From Microcystis panniformis FACHB-1757 (GTDB lineage: Bacteria > Cyanobacteriota > Cyanobacteriia > Cyanobacteriales > Microcystaceae), in NCBI RefSeq assembly GCF_001264245.1, contig NZ_CP011339.1, positions 2,976,001 through 3,040,000 on the forward strand: a stretch of DNA of 64,000 nt. The letters run 5' to 3'. Under the pieces are notes generated by a model that was given only the letters and a program-made list of their open reading frames with translations, was not told the DNA's origin and searched no databases. The translations under genes and the position numbers were made by a program. Position 1 is the stretch's first letter. Every line of letters starts with the position of its first letter. Positions 43,309 through 51,441 of the stretch are shown piece after piece.

Positions 43309-43566
43309 ATGAATACAGCAACCCAAACCATCAAAGTCTATAACGAAATTATTGAACTAATCGCAAGGGGAACCACCCCCCAATCGGTGATTAACTTTCA
43401 TCTTTCCGATACCGCTCAAAATCGCCTAGAAGACCTAATTTATAACGCCAAAAATAATGAACTTACCCAAGATGAAAAACAGGAACTCGATGCTTATTTA
43501 ATGCTAGAACATATCATGACCCTAGCAAAAGCAAAAGCTCACCAATATCTCAATGGAGCTAACTAA
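43309..43566 (+). CDS. small helical partner of HNH protein (antitoxin-like)
   Basis: 85 residues: VYNEIIELIARGTTPQSVIN then FHLSDTAQNRLEDLIYNAKN and TQDEKQELDAYLMLEHIMTL AKAKA. This protein type regularly precedes an HNH endonuclease gene in cyanobacteria. The next gene begins 2 bp after the stop codon. Confidence 0.75.
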   Translation: MNTATQTIKVYNEIIELIARGTTPQSVINFHLSDTAQNRLEDLIYNAKNNELTQDEKQELDAYLMLEHIMTLAKAKAHQYLNGAN

Positions 43567-43567
43567 A

Positions 43568-44008
43568 ATGGCTCGACCTTACATTAGTTTAGAATTGCGA
43601 AAATTAGTTGCTGAACGTGCCGATTTTCTCTGTGAATATTGCTTAATTTCTGCTTCTGATAGGGTATCTGGCTGTCAGGTGGATCATATCATTAGTTTTA
43701 AACATGGGGGAGCAACTTCGGCTGATAATTTGTGCTACGCCTGTATTTTTTGCAATTTACAAAAAGGTACAGATTTAGGCTCAATTAATTGGGAAACTGG
43801 AGAACTTGTCCGTTTTTTTAACCCGCGTCGAGACTTGTGGAAAGAACATTTTCAACTTAAAGAAGCTTTTATCCAACCCATTACTGATATTGGGAACGTG
43901 ACAGCTAGGATTTTAGATTTCAATAACAAAGAACGCTTACAAGAGCGACTATTATTAATAGAAATTGCTAAATATCCACCTGTTTCTGCAAAACACAGAC
44001 TTCTTTAA
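43568..44008 (+). CDS. HNH endonuclease
   Basis: 146 residues from ATG 43568 (MARPYISLELRKLVAERADF). HNH motif: CEYCLI zinc cysteines, then VDHIISFKHGGATSADNL and CYACIFCNLQKGTDL. The domain is compact and complete. Likely defence or selfish nuclease controlled by the upstream small protein. Confidence 0.88.
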   Translation: MARPYISLELRKLVAERADFLCEYCLISASDRVSGCQVDHIISFKHGGATSADNLCYACIFCNLQKGTDLGSINWETGELVRFFNPRRDLWKEHFQLKEAFIQPITDIGNVTARILDFNNKERLQERLLLIEIAKYPPVSAKHRLL

Positions 44009-44027
44009 ATTTATTTCATAACCTCTC

Positions 44028-44267
44028 TCTCTACAAGCATTAGAATTGAAAAAACGACTCTTAGAAGACAATCATCCTGATGTGGCACAATCCCTCAACA
44101 ATTTAGCGCATTTGTACTATTTTCAAGGCAGGTACACAGAAGCAGAACCTCTCTATTTACAAGCTTTAGCAATTGCGGAGCAAGCTTTAGGGGAGAATCA
44201 TCCTACTACTGTTACAATTCGGGAAAACTTACAAAGGCTGCGACAACAGCAACATCCATCGTCTTAA
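44028..44267 (+). pseudogene. TPR 3' fragment
   Basis: Begins mid-repeat (LQALELKKRLLEDNHPDVAQ) and ends with the shared terminal unit AIAEQALGENHPTTVTIREN then LQRLRQQQHPSS. No N-terminus. A start at 44046 is possible but likely fortuitous. Confidence 0.75.
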
Positions 44268-44410
44268 CTGTGATTTATGTGTGGGATGGACTATGATTGA
44301 TTATTGATGAAGGTTTGTTGAATGCAACACAATCATAGTATTCATTCAATCATTCAAATCATAGTTTAGACTTATTATGGGATTATGGGATGGACTATAA
44401 TTGAATTAAT
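44268..44410. repeat. tail repeat T, copy in front of the DUF2281/PIN pair
   Basis: Directly follows the TPR stop. Contains ACTGTGATT, then TGGGATGGACTATGATTGA, CACAATCATAGTATTCATTC, AATCATAGTTTAGACTTATT and again GGGATTATGGGATGGACTAT. Internal inverted words (CTATGATTGA / TCAATCATAG) suggest folding. Copies follow TPR ends at 45229 and 46223; a very short beginning at 42486. Confidence 0.85.
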
Positions 44411-44460
44411 CACTGATAACTGATATAGGCTATATTTGAAGAACTTACAAAGGTAAAATT

Positions 44461-44703
44461 ATGACTATCAAAGAACAACTAATTCATGAAATTGAAACAG
44501 TATCTGATGAGGTAATAGAAGAAGTTTTTGACTTTTTATTATTAGCCAAAATCAAACATAATCGATCGCAAGAACAATCTAAACCTTTTGCACAATTTAT
44601 AGAAGAACTCACTGCTGATATTCCTCAAGAAATTTTAGATACCTTACCAACCGATAGTGCAGAGCAACATGATCATTATATTTACGGTACTCCTAAACAT
44701 TAA
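44461..44703 (+). CDS. DUF2281-like antitoxin
   Basis: 80 residues: MTIKEQLIHEIETVSDEVIE then EVFDFLLLAKIKHNRSQEQS and FAQFIEELTADIPQEILDTL PTD. The N-terminal helix pair is that of DUF2281/antitoxin proteins of PIN modules. Two bp before the toxin start. Confidence 0.82.
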   Translation: MTIKEQLIHEIETVSDEVIEEVFDFLLLAKIKHNRSQEQSKPFAQFIEELTADIPQEILDTLPTDSAEQHDHYIYGTPKH

Positions 44704-44705
44704 CC

Positions 44706-45131
44706 ATGAAGCAAATTTTTGCCGACACCTTTTATTGGATCGCTTTACTCAACCCTAAAGATAACTGGCATCAAATTGCGCTTAATTATGCTCATAATTG
44801 TATCAATGATCAGCTAATAACGACGGATGGCATTATTGATGAGATACTGAACTATGCTTCATCTAGAGGAACTATTATGAGACAGAAAGCACTCTTGATG
44901 TGTACGCAAATGCTACGGGAAAAAACAATAAAAGTTATTTCCTATACACCAGAATTACGTCAATTAGGTTTTGAATTATATAAACAACGGTCAGACAAAG
45001 GTTATAGCATTACAGACTGCATATCAATGGTAATTATGCAACAAATGGATATTTTTGAAGTGCTTACCCATGACAAGCACTTTACCCAAGAAGGTTTTAT
45101 TATTCTTTTTCAAAAAATAGAACTACTATAA
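44706..45131 (+). CDS. PIN-domain toxin (VapC-like)
   Basis: 141 residues: QIFADTFYWIALLNPKDNWH (first Asp), TDGIIDEILNYASSRGTIMR (Glu), QRSDKGYSITDCISMVIMQQ (DxxS and D), then VLTHDKHFTQEGF. All PIN acidic positions present. Putative RNase. Confidence 0.88.
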   Translation: MKQIFADTFYWIALLNPKDNWHQIALNYAHNCINDQLITTDGIIDEILNYASSRGTIMRQKALLMCTQMLREKTIKVISYTPELRQLGFELYKQRSDKGYSITDCISMVIMQQMDIFEVLTHDKHFTQEGFIILFQKIELL

Positions 45132-45133
45132 AA

Positions 45134-45228
45134 TGGAGTCAACGACTATTAGGAAAAATCACTCTACTATTGTTCAAATTCGGAAAATTTTACAAATGAT
45201 GCGACAACAGCAACATCCATCGTCTTAA
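45134..45228 (+). pseudogene. short TPR 3' remnant
   Basis: Encodes SQRLLGKNHSTIVQIRKILQ then MMRQQQHPSS, a fusion by deletion of one TPR unit to the shared C-terminus. It begins 2 bp after the PIN toxin stop. Followed by tail repeat T (45229-45365). Confidence 0.75.
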
Positions 45229-45365
45229 CTGTGATTGATGGGATTATGGGATGGACTATGATTGATCATTGATGAAGACTTGCTGAATACAACACAATCA
45301 TAGTATTCATTCAATCATTTCAATCACAGTTTAGACTTATTATGGGATTATGGGATGGACTATAT
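45229..45365. repeat. tail repeat T, copy in front of the MNT/HEPN pair
   Basis: Nearly identical to the copy at 44268, ending GGGATTATGGGATGGACTAT about 40 bp before the nucleotidyltransferase gene. Confidence 0.88.
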
Positions 45366-45407
45366 TGTTAATATTGTTGTGCAGTACAAAAAAGGTCATA
45401 AAAAATC

Positions 45408-45722
45408 ATGGAAAAACAACTATTACTCAATAAAATTAAACAAGCAGTACAAGCGATCGAACCTCAAGCGCAAATATTTCTTTATGGTTCACGGGCGCGA
45501 AACGATGCTCAACCAGACTCTGATTGGGATATATTAGTATTAGTTGATGGGATCACCAACCCTACTCGCACATCTCAAATCCGTCGTCAAATTTATGAAA
45601 TCGAATGGGAAACAGAAGAGGTTATTTGTACCATTGTTCGCAGCAAAAATCAATGGGAACATCCCTTATTACAAACTACTCCTTTCTGGCAATCAGTTAA
45701 CAAAGAAGCTATTATGCTATGA
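45408..45722 (+). CDS. MNT-type nucleotidyltransferase antitoxin
   Basis: 104 residues. Minimal nucleotidyltransferase core FLYGSRARNDAQPDSDWDIL (GSxxxR... DSDxD), as in MntA antitoxins that AMPylate a HEPN toxin. Stop overlaps the HEPN start by 4 bp (ATGA). Confidence 0.9.
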   Translation: MEKQLLLNKIKQAVQAIEPQAQIFLYGSRARNDAQPDSDWDILVLVDGITNPTRTSQIRRQIYEIEWETEEVICTIVRSKNQWEHPLLQTTPFWQSVNKEAIML

Positions 45723-46117
45723 GTAAAAATTCCCTTCACGATCAACTAATTAGGTATCGTTTAAATCGTGCAGAGGAAGCTTATCAAGATGCTTGTTCTC
45801 TTGCTGATGGTGCAAGATGGAATAGTTGTATCAATCGTCTATACTATAGTTGCTTTTATGCTGTTACGGCTTTACTTGCTTATGATAATCTCTCATCTCC
45901 AAAACATACAGGTGTCCGTAGTCTCTTCAACAAAAACTACATCCGTAGCGAAATTATTTCAAAAGACTTTGGTGCAGTTTATAACGAATTGTTTGAATAC
46001 CGTCTCGAAGCAGATTATACAGACTTTGCAGATTTTGATGAATTACAAGTTCTTCCTTTCATTGCACAAGTGAGAGATTTTTTAAATATAATTTCAGACC
46101 TACTTCCTACTGATTAA
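45719..46117 (+). CDS. HEPN-domain toxin
   Basis: 132 residues: YRLNRAEEAYQDACSLADGA, WNSCINRLYYSCFYAVTALL, SPKHTGVRSLFNKNYIRSEI, then ELFEYRLEADYTDFADF. Four-helix HEPN with the RLYYSCFYA segment and YEADYxDF-like tyrosines that are AMPylation targets in related HepT. It lacks an obvious RxxxxH in canonical form, so RNase activity is less certain. Confidence 0.85.
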   Translation: MSKNSLHDQLIRYRLNRAEEAYQDACSLADGARWNSCINRLYYSCFYAVTALLAYDNLSSPKHTGVRSLFNKNYIRSEIISKDFGAVYNELFEYRLEADYTDFADFDELQVLPFIAQVRDFLNIISDLLPTD

Positions 46118-46152
46118 ATGACAAAAGTATTGTATGTCAATACATTAAGTAA

Positions 46153-46345
46153 AGAGCATCTCAATACACAAATGATTCGTAATAATTTACAAATGATGCG
46201 ACAGTCACAGCCATCGTCTTAACTGTGATTGATGGGATTATGGGATTGACTATAATTGATCATTGATGAAGACTTGCTGAATACAACACAATCATAGTAT
46301 TCATTCAATCATTCAAATCATAGTTTAGACTTATTATGGAATTAC
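46153..46345. repeat. last TPR 3' remnant plus tail repeat T
   Basis: 46153-46222 encodes EHLNTQMIRNNLQMMRQSQP SS, the tiniest TPR tail, followed by tail repeat T (46223-46345). After it a CCCCCCCCTGAACGG end near 46392 matches the element at 30609. No gene lies beyond until the DUF2062 gene. Confidence 0.8.
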
Positions 46346-46411
46346 CGTTGGTGCTTCTCATCCATGCCTCTTAGATTACCGGATTTCCTCCCCCCCCTGA
46401 ACGGTGACAAT

Positions 46412-46987
46412 TTATCGGCGTTTTCTACCTGTTTGTCGGCGGTGATACCGTTGATGAACTAGGCGATAGCTAACAAAATAGGTTATCGTAGCAAATACCG
46501 TCGCTGATAGTAAGCAACCAAAAAACAGGGTTAAAAGAAATTGGCCGCCAGAACTAGCTAACTTTTCGGTGAAGCTTTGATTAGTTTGAAAAATGTCGCC
46601 CAGATTCGATCGCCCGCTTTGACCAAGAATAAACTCTCCTAATTTATAATTAAACAGGAAAATTGGCAGATCGGTCAAGGGATTGCTGATATAAGTACCG
46701 GCAGCAGCCGCGATCTTGTTGGCGCGAAATAGGGTGGCTAAAAAGATAGCGACGATGATTTGAAGGCCCATCCACGGGAAAAATCCCGAAAAAACTCCCA
46801 AGGCAAAACCCCTGGCAATTTCCCTAGGATGTCCTTGTAATCGCATTAAGCGAATATACCAATAGCGCAAAAATCGCAGTAAGCGATTACTCGAATATTT
46901 GCGGCTTTTTCTCGCTTTTAATGACCGTGAGCGCATATTTTCGGGCATAAATGCTGACAAAATTGATACCGACTTCAATTTTAGCAA
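46412..46987 (-). CDS. DUF2062 membrane protein
   Basis: 191 residues. HPREIARGFALGVFSGFFPW, MGLQIIVAIFLATLFRANKI, AGTYISNPLTDLPIFLFNYK and a C-terminal helix FLLTLFFGCLLSATVFATIT are the DUF2062 signature, a small three-helix membrane protein found near glycosyltransferases in many bacteria. The basic N-terminus (about 30 residues) may not be present if a start at 46933 is used. Divergent from mnmE with a 14-bp gap. Confidence 0.85.
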   Translation of the reverse strand: MLKLKSVSILSAFMPENMRSRSLKARKSRKYSSNRLLRFLRYWYIRLMRLQGHPREIARGFALGVFSGFFPWMGLQIIVAIFLATLFRANKIAAAAGTYISNPLTDLPIFLFNYKLGEFILGQSGRSNLGDIFQTNQSFTEKLASSGGQFLLTLFFGCLLSATVFATITYFVSYRLVHQRYHRRQTGRKRR

Positions 46988-47001
46988 GGGGTGATTAAGA
47001 G

Positions 47002-48375
47002 ATGTTAAACACAGGGGATACGATCGCCGCCATCGCTACGGCGATCGTTCCGGAACAGGGTAGTATCGGTATTGTCCGTTTATCTGGTAGTGAGGCAGTG
47101 GCGATCGCTCGTCGGCTTTTCCATACCCGCAATCGTCAACCCTGGAAAAGTCATCGTCTTCTCTACGGTTATATCCGACATCCCCAAAGTCAGGCAATTA
47201 TCGATGAAGCTTTGCTGTTGCTCATGTTAGCGCCCCGCTCTTTCACCCGCGAGGATGTGGTGGAATTTCACTGTCATGGCGGCATTATGCCCGTACAACA
47301 GGTGTTACAGTTATGTCTAGAAAATGGGGCGCGTTTGGCCCAAGCGGGGGAATTTAGCCTGCGTGCCTTTCTTAACGGCAGAATTGACCTAACTCAAGCC
47401 GAAAGCGTCGTCGATCTCGTTGGGGCGCGTTCTCCCCAAGCGGCACAATTTGCCCTCTCTGGTTTACAGGGGAAACTCGCGCAACCGATCCGCCATTTGC
47501 GCGCCACCTGTCTCGATATTTTGGCTGAAATTGAGGCCCGTATTGACTTTGAAGAGGATTTACCGCCCTTGGATCACGAGGCGGTTCTCCATAGCATAGA
47601 ACAGGTTTTTTGTCAAGTAAATTTAATTTTAGCTACCGCCGAGCGCGGGGAATTGCTGCGTAGTGGTCTAAAAGTGGCGATCGTGGGGCGGCCGAATGTG
47701 GGGAAATCCAGTTTGTTAAATGCTTGGAGTCGGAGCGATCGAGCGATTGTCACCGATTTACCCGGCACTACCCGCGATATCGTCGAATCTCAGCTAGTTG
47801 TGGCGGGAATCCCCGTACAAGTCCTCGATACGGCAGGAATTCGCTCGGCCAGTGATCGAGTTGAACAAATTGGGGTGGAACGTTCCCGTCAAACGGCCCG
47901 GTCTGCTGATTTAGTTCTATTAACCGTCTCCGCAGAGTCAGGATGGACCGAGGAGGACGAGGAAATTTATCGCTCTGTCAGCGATCGCCGATTAATTTTA
48001 GTGATTAATAAAATTGATTTGGTTAATCCAGAAACTGTAATTTACCCAGCAGAAATTGAGCGAGTTGTCAAGCTATCCGCCGTCCAAAATCAGGGTATTG
48101 AAGACTTAGAAAAAACTATTATTAATGCTGTCCAAAATCAGGAATTACAGGCGGCTAATTTGGATTTAGCCATTAATCAACGACAAGCGGCAGCTTTAAC
48201 TAGGGCGAAAATTGCTTTGGAACAGGTAAAAAAAACAATTGACCAAGATTTGCCTTTTGATTTTTGGTCGATCGATCTGCGTACTGCCATTCAAGCTTTA
48301 GGAGAAATTACTGGCGAAGAAGTAACTGAATCGGTACTTGATCGCATTTTTAGCCGTTTTTGTATTGGGAAATAA
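47002..48375 (+). CDS. mnmE: tRNA modification GTPase MnmE (TrmE)
   Basis: 457 residues, normal length. N-terminal folate-binding domain (TIAAIATAIVPEQGSIGIVR), helical domain, G domain at about 220-375: GRPNVGKSSLLNAWSRSDRA, DLPGTTRDIVE, DTAGIR, NKIDL, and the C-terminal catalytic CIGK. Works with MnmG to install cmnm5U34 on tRNAs, complementing the 2-thiolation by MnmA. Confidence 0.97.
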   Translation: MLNTGDTIAAIATAIVPEQGSIGIVRLSGSEAVAIARRLFHTRNRQPWKSHRLLYGYIRHPQSQAIIDEALLLLMLAPRSFTREDVVEFHCHGGIMPVQQVLQLCLENGARLAQAGEFSLRAFLNGRIDLTQAESVVDLVGARSPQAAQFALSGLQGKLAQPIRHLRATCLDILAEIEARIDFEEDLPPLDHEAVLHSIEQVFCQVNLILATAERGELLRSGLKVAIVGRPNVGKSSLLNAWSRSDRAIVTDLPGTTRDIVESQLVVAGIPVQVLDTAGIRSASDRVEQIGVERSRQTARSADLVLLTVSAESGWTEEDEEIYRSVSDRRLILVINKIDLVNPETVIYPAEIERVVKLSAVQNQGIEDLEKTIINAVQNQELQAANLDLAINQRQAAALTRAKIALEQVKKTIDQDLPFDFWSIDLRTAIQALGEITGEEVTESVLDRIFSRFCIGK

Positions 48376-48437
48376 GCAATGAGGAAATCTGGTCAACTGT
48401 GTTGGGTTAACTGTGGTCTTGTTGAGGATTGGAGAAA

Positions 48438-48734
48438 TCAGATATTACTGGAAAAAAATACTTTCCACCCAGCCGTAATAATGGCACTTCCCAAAAGGAT
48501 AATCAATGTCCAGACCTGATTTTTTTGGGTTCCCTCTACCGATATTAGCCGATTATCGATGCCTTCGATTTTCTCGCCTAACACTTTAATATCGCCTTTG
48601 AGATCGGCTATTCCTATTTCTACTTTTGTCAACCGCTCATCAATCTTATCGAATTTTTGACTAACTTCCTTGATGCTGTCTTTGATTTCTTTAAGGACGA
48701 CATCCAGGGAATAAGTAACAGTTTCGTTAGACAT
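48438..48734 (-). CDS. small coiled-coil membrane protein, tandem copy 3
   Basis: 98 residues: MSNETVTYSLDVVLKEIKDS, coiled coil with VEIGIADLKGDIKVLGEKIE, then GTQKNQVWTLIILLGSAIIT as a single C-terminal membrane helix. Predicted topology: cytoplasmic coil, membrane anchor. Family found in Microcystis and other cyanobacteria in multiple copies; function unknown. Third of three tandem genes on the minus strand. Confidence 0.75.
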   Translation of the reverse strand: MSNETVTYSLDVVLKEIKDSIKEVSQKFDKIDERLTKVEIGIADLKGDIKVLGEKIEGIDNRLISVEGTQKNQVWTLIILLGSAIITAGWKVFFSSNI

Positions 48735-48847
48735 TGGCTAAACTCCTATACTGCATCTGGTTAGAATATAATTTTATCTTAGTCTAGGCTTTAAGAAAAT
48801 TTTCTTTCAGGAGCGGTTAACTGTAGTCTTATTGAGGATTGGATAAC

Positions 48848-49156
48848 TCAGATATTACTGGAAAAAAATACTTTCCAAGCAGCCGTAATAATGGCACTTC
48901 CCAAAAGGATAATCAATGTCCAGACCTGATTTTTTTGGGTTCCCTCTACCGATCTGAGCCGATTGTCGATGCCTTCGATTTTCTCGTCTAACACTTTAAT
49001 ATCACCTTTGAGATCAGTTACTCCTATTTCTAGTTTGGTTAACCGATCTTCTACCTTGTCAAATCTTTCGTTAACCCGCTTCTCAAGCGAGTCAATCTTC
49101 CCCTCAATCCTTGTGAGGACAGCTTCTAGGGAATAAGTAACAGTTTCGTTAGACAT
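48848..49156 (-). CDS. small coiled-coil membrane protein, tandem copy 2
   Basis: 102 residues. Same N-terminus and tail as its neighbours, with a longer coil (LEKRVNERFDKVEDRLTKLE). Leader sequences upstream of the start and the 3' stretch ATATTACTGGAAAAAAATAC are also shared, so the duplicated unit is about 390-420 bp including regulation. Confidence 0.75.
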   Translation of the reverse strand: MSNETVTYSLEAVLTRIEGKIDSLEKRVNERFDKVEDRLTKLEIGVTDLKGDIKVLDEKIEGIDNRLRSVEGTQKNQVWTLIILLGSAIITAAWKVFFSSNI

Positions 49157-49269
49157 TGGGTAAACTCCTATACTGCATCTGGTTGGATATAATTTTATCT
49201 TAAGTCTAGGCTTTAAGAAAATTTTCTTTCAGGAGCGGTTAACTGTAGTCTTGTTGAGAATTAGAAAGA

Positions 49270-49545
49270 TCAGATATTACTGGAAAAAAATACTTTCCAA
49301 GCAGCCGTAAAAATGGCACTCCCCAAAAGGATAATTAATGTCCAGACATGATTTTTTTGGGTTCCTTCCACTGATTTTAGCCGATTGTCCATGCCTTCGA
49401 TTTTCTCGTCTAACACTTTAATATCTCCTTTGAGATCGGTTAATCCTATTTCTACTTTTGTCAAGCGCTCATCAATCTTATCGATCTTCCCCTCAATCCT
49501 TGTGAGGACAGCTTCTAGGGAATAAGTAACAGTTTCGTTAGACAT
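49270..49545 (-). CDS. small coiled-coil membrane protein, tandem copy 1
   Basis: 91 residues, shortest coil (IEGKIDKIDERLTKVEIGLT). Membrane anchor HVWTLIILLGSAIFTAAWKV. Only Met-Ser-Asn-Glu-Thr start and tail are invariant among the three. Upstream 49546-49890 has no gene; it must contain the promoters of this gene and of alr. Confidence 0.75.
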   Translation of the reverse strand: MSNETVTYSLEAVLTRIEGKIDKIDERLTKVEIGLTDLKGDIKVLDEKIEGMDNRLKSVEGTQKNHVWTLIILLGSAIFTAAWKVFFSSNI

Positions 49546-49911
49546 TGGCTAAACTCCTATACTGCATCTGGTTGGATATAATTTTATCTTAAGTCTAGGC
49601 TTTTTGGCATTCCTTACCCCACAGTTAACTTCACTTCTGTCCAACCACTGAGATAGTGTTAGGTGAAAACTTCGCTACTTTCTTGTCACTGATTACCCGT
49701 TACTGTTCATTCTCTACGGAAAAACCCTAACCCCTAACACCGATAACCCTAACTGCCAATTTTTTCGGGAACTTCCTAACATCCCATTCATCTTAAAACC
49801 CAGATTCCACAGGCAAAAAGGAGGAAATCCAGAGGAGTTTCAGGCTTTTTTCCTAGCCCTCTCGGTTTTCTTTTGGTATAAATTGGGTTATGTGTGCAAA
49901 GGAGTGAGCGA

Positions 49912-51108
49912 GTGACGTTTAGCATCGAACCAAAAATCATCAATCCGCCCAAAAACCGTCATGATTATCAATTGTCGGAAGTAATTCGCTATCGTGCTTG
50001 GGTAGAGATTGATCGCTCGGCCTTACAACAAAACGTGCAAAAAGTCAAGGCCTTATTAGCCCCAAAAACGGAATTAATGGCGGTAATTAAAGCCGATGCT
50101 TACGGACACGGGGCAGTTAAGGTGGCTAACAGCGTTTTAGAAGCTGGAGCGCAGTCTTTAGCCATCGCAACTATCGGGGAAGGTATCGAACTACGGGAAG
50201 CGGGAATCGTTGCCCCAATTATGATTTTAGGGGCAGTCAATACCCCAGAAGAAGTGGCAGCCTTAGCCCATTGGCAATTGCAACCCACCCTGGTGCAAAT
50301 CGAACAGGTGCAGATTTTTGCCAGCGTTATGAGACGCTTAGAGCAGCGGCTGCCGGTTCACATCAAACTAGATACGGGGATGTCTCGCTTAGGCACACCA
50401 TGGCAAAACGGCACCAAATTCGTCGAACAGGTTTTAGAGGCTCCTAACCTGAAAATTGCCAGTATATACTCGCATTTTGCCACGGCTGATGATCCGAATC
50501 CCGAAATCATGCAGTTACAACGGCAAAAATTCCAACAAGCGATCGCCGAGTTAAAATCAAAAGGTTATCATCCCCCCTGTCTGCATTTAGCCAACTCTGC
50601 CGCTACCCTAAGCGATCGATCTCTGCACTACGATCGAGTTAGAGTCGGATTAGCTCTTTACGGTCTTTATCCTGCCGATCATCTCACCGATAAAGTCCCT
50701 TTGCAACCGGTGCTGCAAGTAAAAGCACGCATTGCCCAAGTCAAAACCATTGCCGCTGGCTCTGGAGTGAGTTATGGTCATCAGTATATAGCGGCAAAAG
50801 ACACCCGTATTGCTGTGGTCGGTATCGGTTACGCTGATGGAATTCCCCGCAATCTCTCCAATCGTTTAAAAGTATCCCTGAGAGGACGTTTAGTACCCCA
50901 AATCGGCGCAATAACCATGGATCAGTTAATGATTGACGTGAGCGAGATTCCAGAGGTAAAAACAGGGGAAATCGTCACACTTATCGGTAAAGATGGCCCA
51001 CAGTGCATCACCGCCGACGATTGGGCGCGGGATTTAGGTACGATATCCTGGGAAATTCTCTGCGGTTTTAAGCATCGTTTGCCGCGAGTTATTATTAGCA
51101 ATGGCTAA
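49912..51108 (+). CDS. alr: alanine racemase
   Basis: 398 residues from GTG 49912, chosen because AAAGGAG ends 7 bases upstream; a GTG at 49894 would put that RBS inside the gene. PLP lysine in LMAVIKADAYGHGAVKV, PLP-binding HIKLDTGMSRLG, catalytic Tyr region SGVSYGHQYIA and QIGAITMDQLMIDV. Supplies D-alanine for peptidoglycan. Monocistronic. Confidence 0.96.
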   Translation: MTFSIEPKIINPPKNRHDYQLSEVIRYRAWVEIDRSALQQNVQKVKALLAPKTELMAVIKADAYGHGAVKVANSVLEAGAQSLAIATIGEGIELREAGIVAPIMILGAVNTPEEVAALAHWQLQPTLVQIEQVQIFASVMRRLEQRLPVHIKLDTGMSRLGTPWQNGTKFVEQVLEAPNLKIASIYSHFATADDPNPEIMQLQRQKFQQAIAELKSKGYHPPCLHLANSAATLSDRSLHYDRVRVGLALYGLYPADHLTDKVPLQPVLQVKARIAQVKTIAAGSGVSYGHQYIAAKDTRIAVVGIGYADGIPRNLSNRLKVSLRGRLVPQIGAITMDQLMIDVSEIPEVKTGEIVTLIGKDGPQCITADDWARDLGTISWEILCGFKHRLPRVIISNG

Positions 51109-51192
51109 TTATGGCGGTGATCTTAAAAAATTTCAATTGGCGGCAATTCTCGCTGTTAACTGACTGGCGATATCTGTGATTAATTTTGCCTA

Positions 51193-51310
51193 AGTAGGTG
51201 GGTGGAATTAAATATAAGATGAACGTAGGTTGGGTTGAAGCATGAAACCCAACGCCCGATTATGTTACGCTACCGCTAACCCATCCTACAAATAATTGTG
51301 CCTTCCTACT
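51193..51310. repeat. TA-flanked MITE related to family A (118 bp)
   Basis: Starts AGTAGGTGGGTGG and ends GTGCCTTCCTACT, TA on both sides. Core GTAGGTTGGGTTGAAGCATG with AAACCCAACG forms a hairpin. Otherwise 51109-51441 has only the P450 upstream region. Confidence 0.6.
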
Positions 51311-51441
51311 TAGATACTTGCCTTGGTCAAGTGCGATCGCTAATTGTCAGGCTAGATCAGGAGATGAATTCTCCGGTGCTTTAGGTTAGAATAAACAGAG
51401 TTAATCGACGGCAACTGATCAGTTTTACCCTAGAGGCAGCG

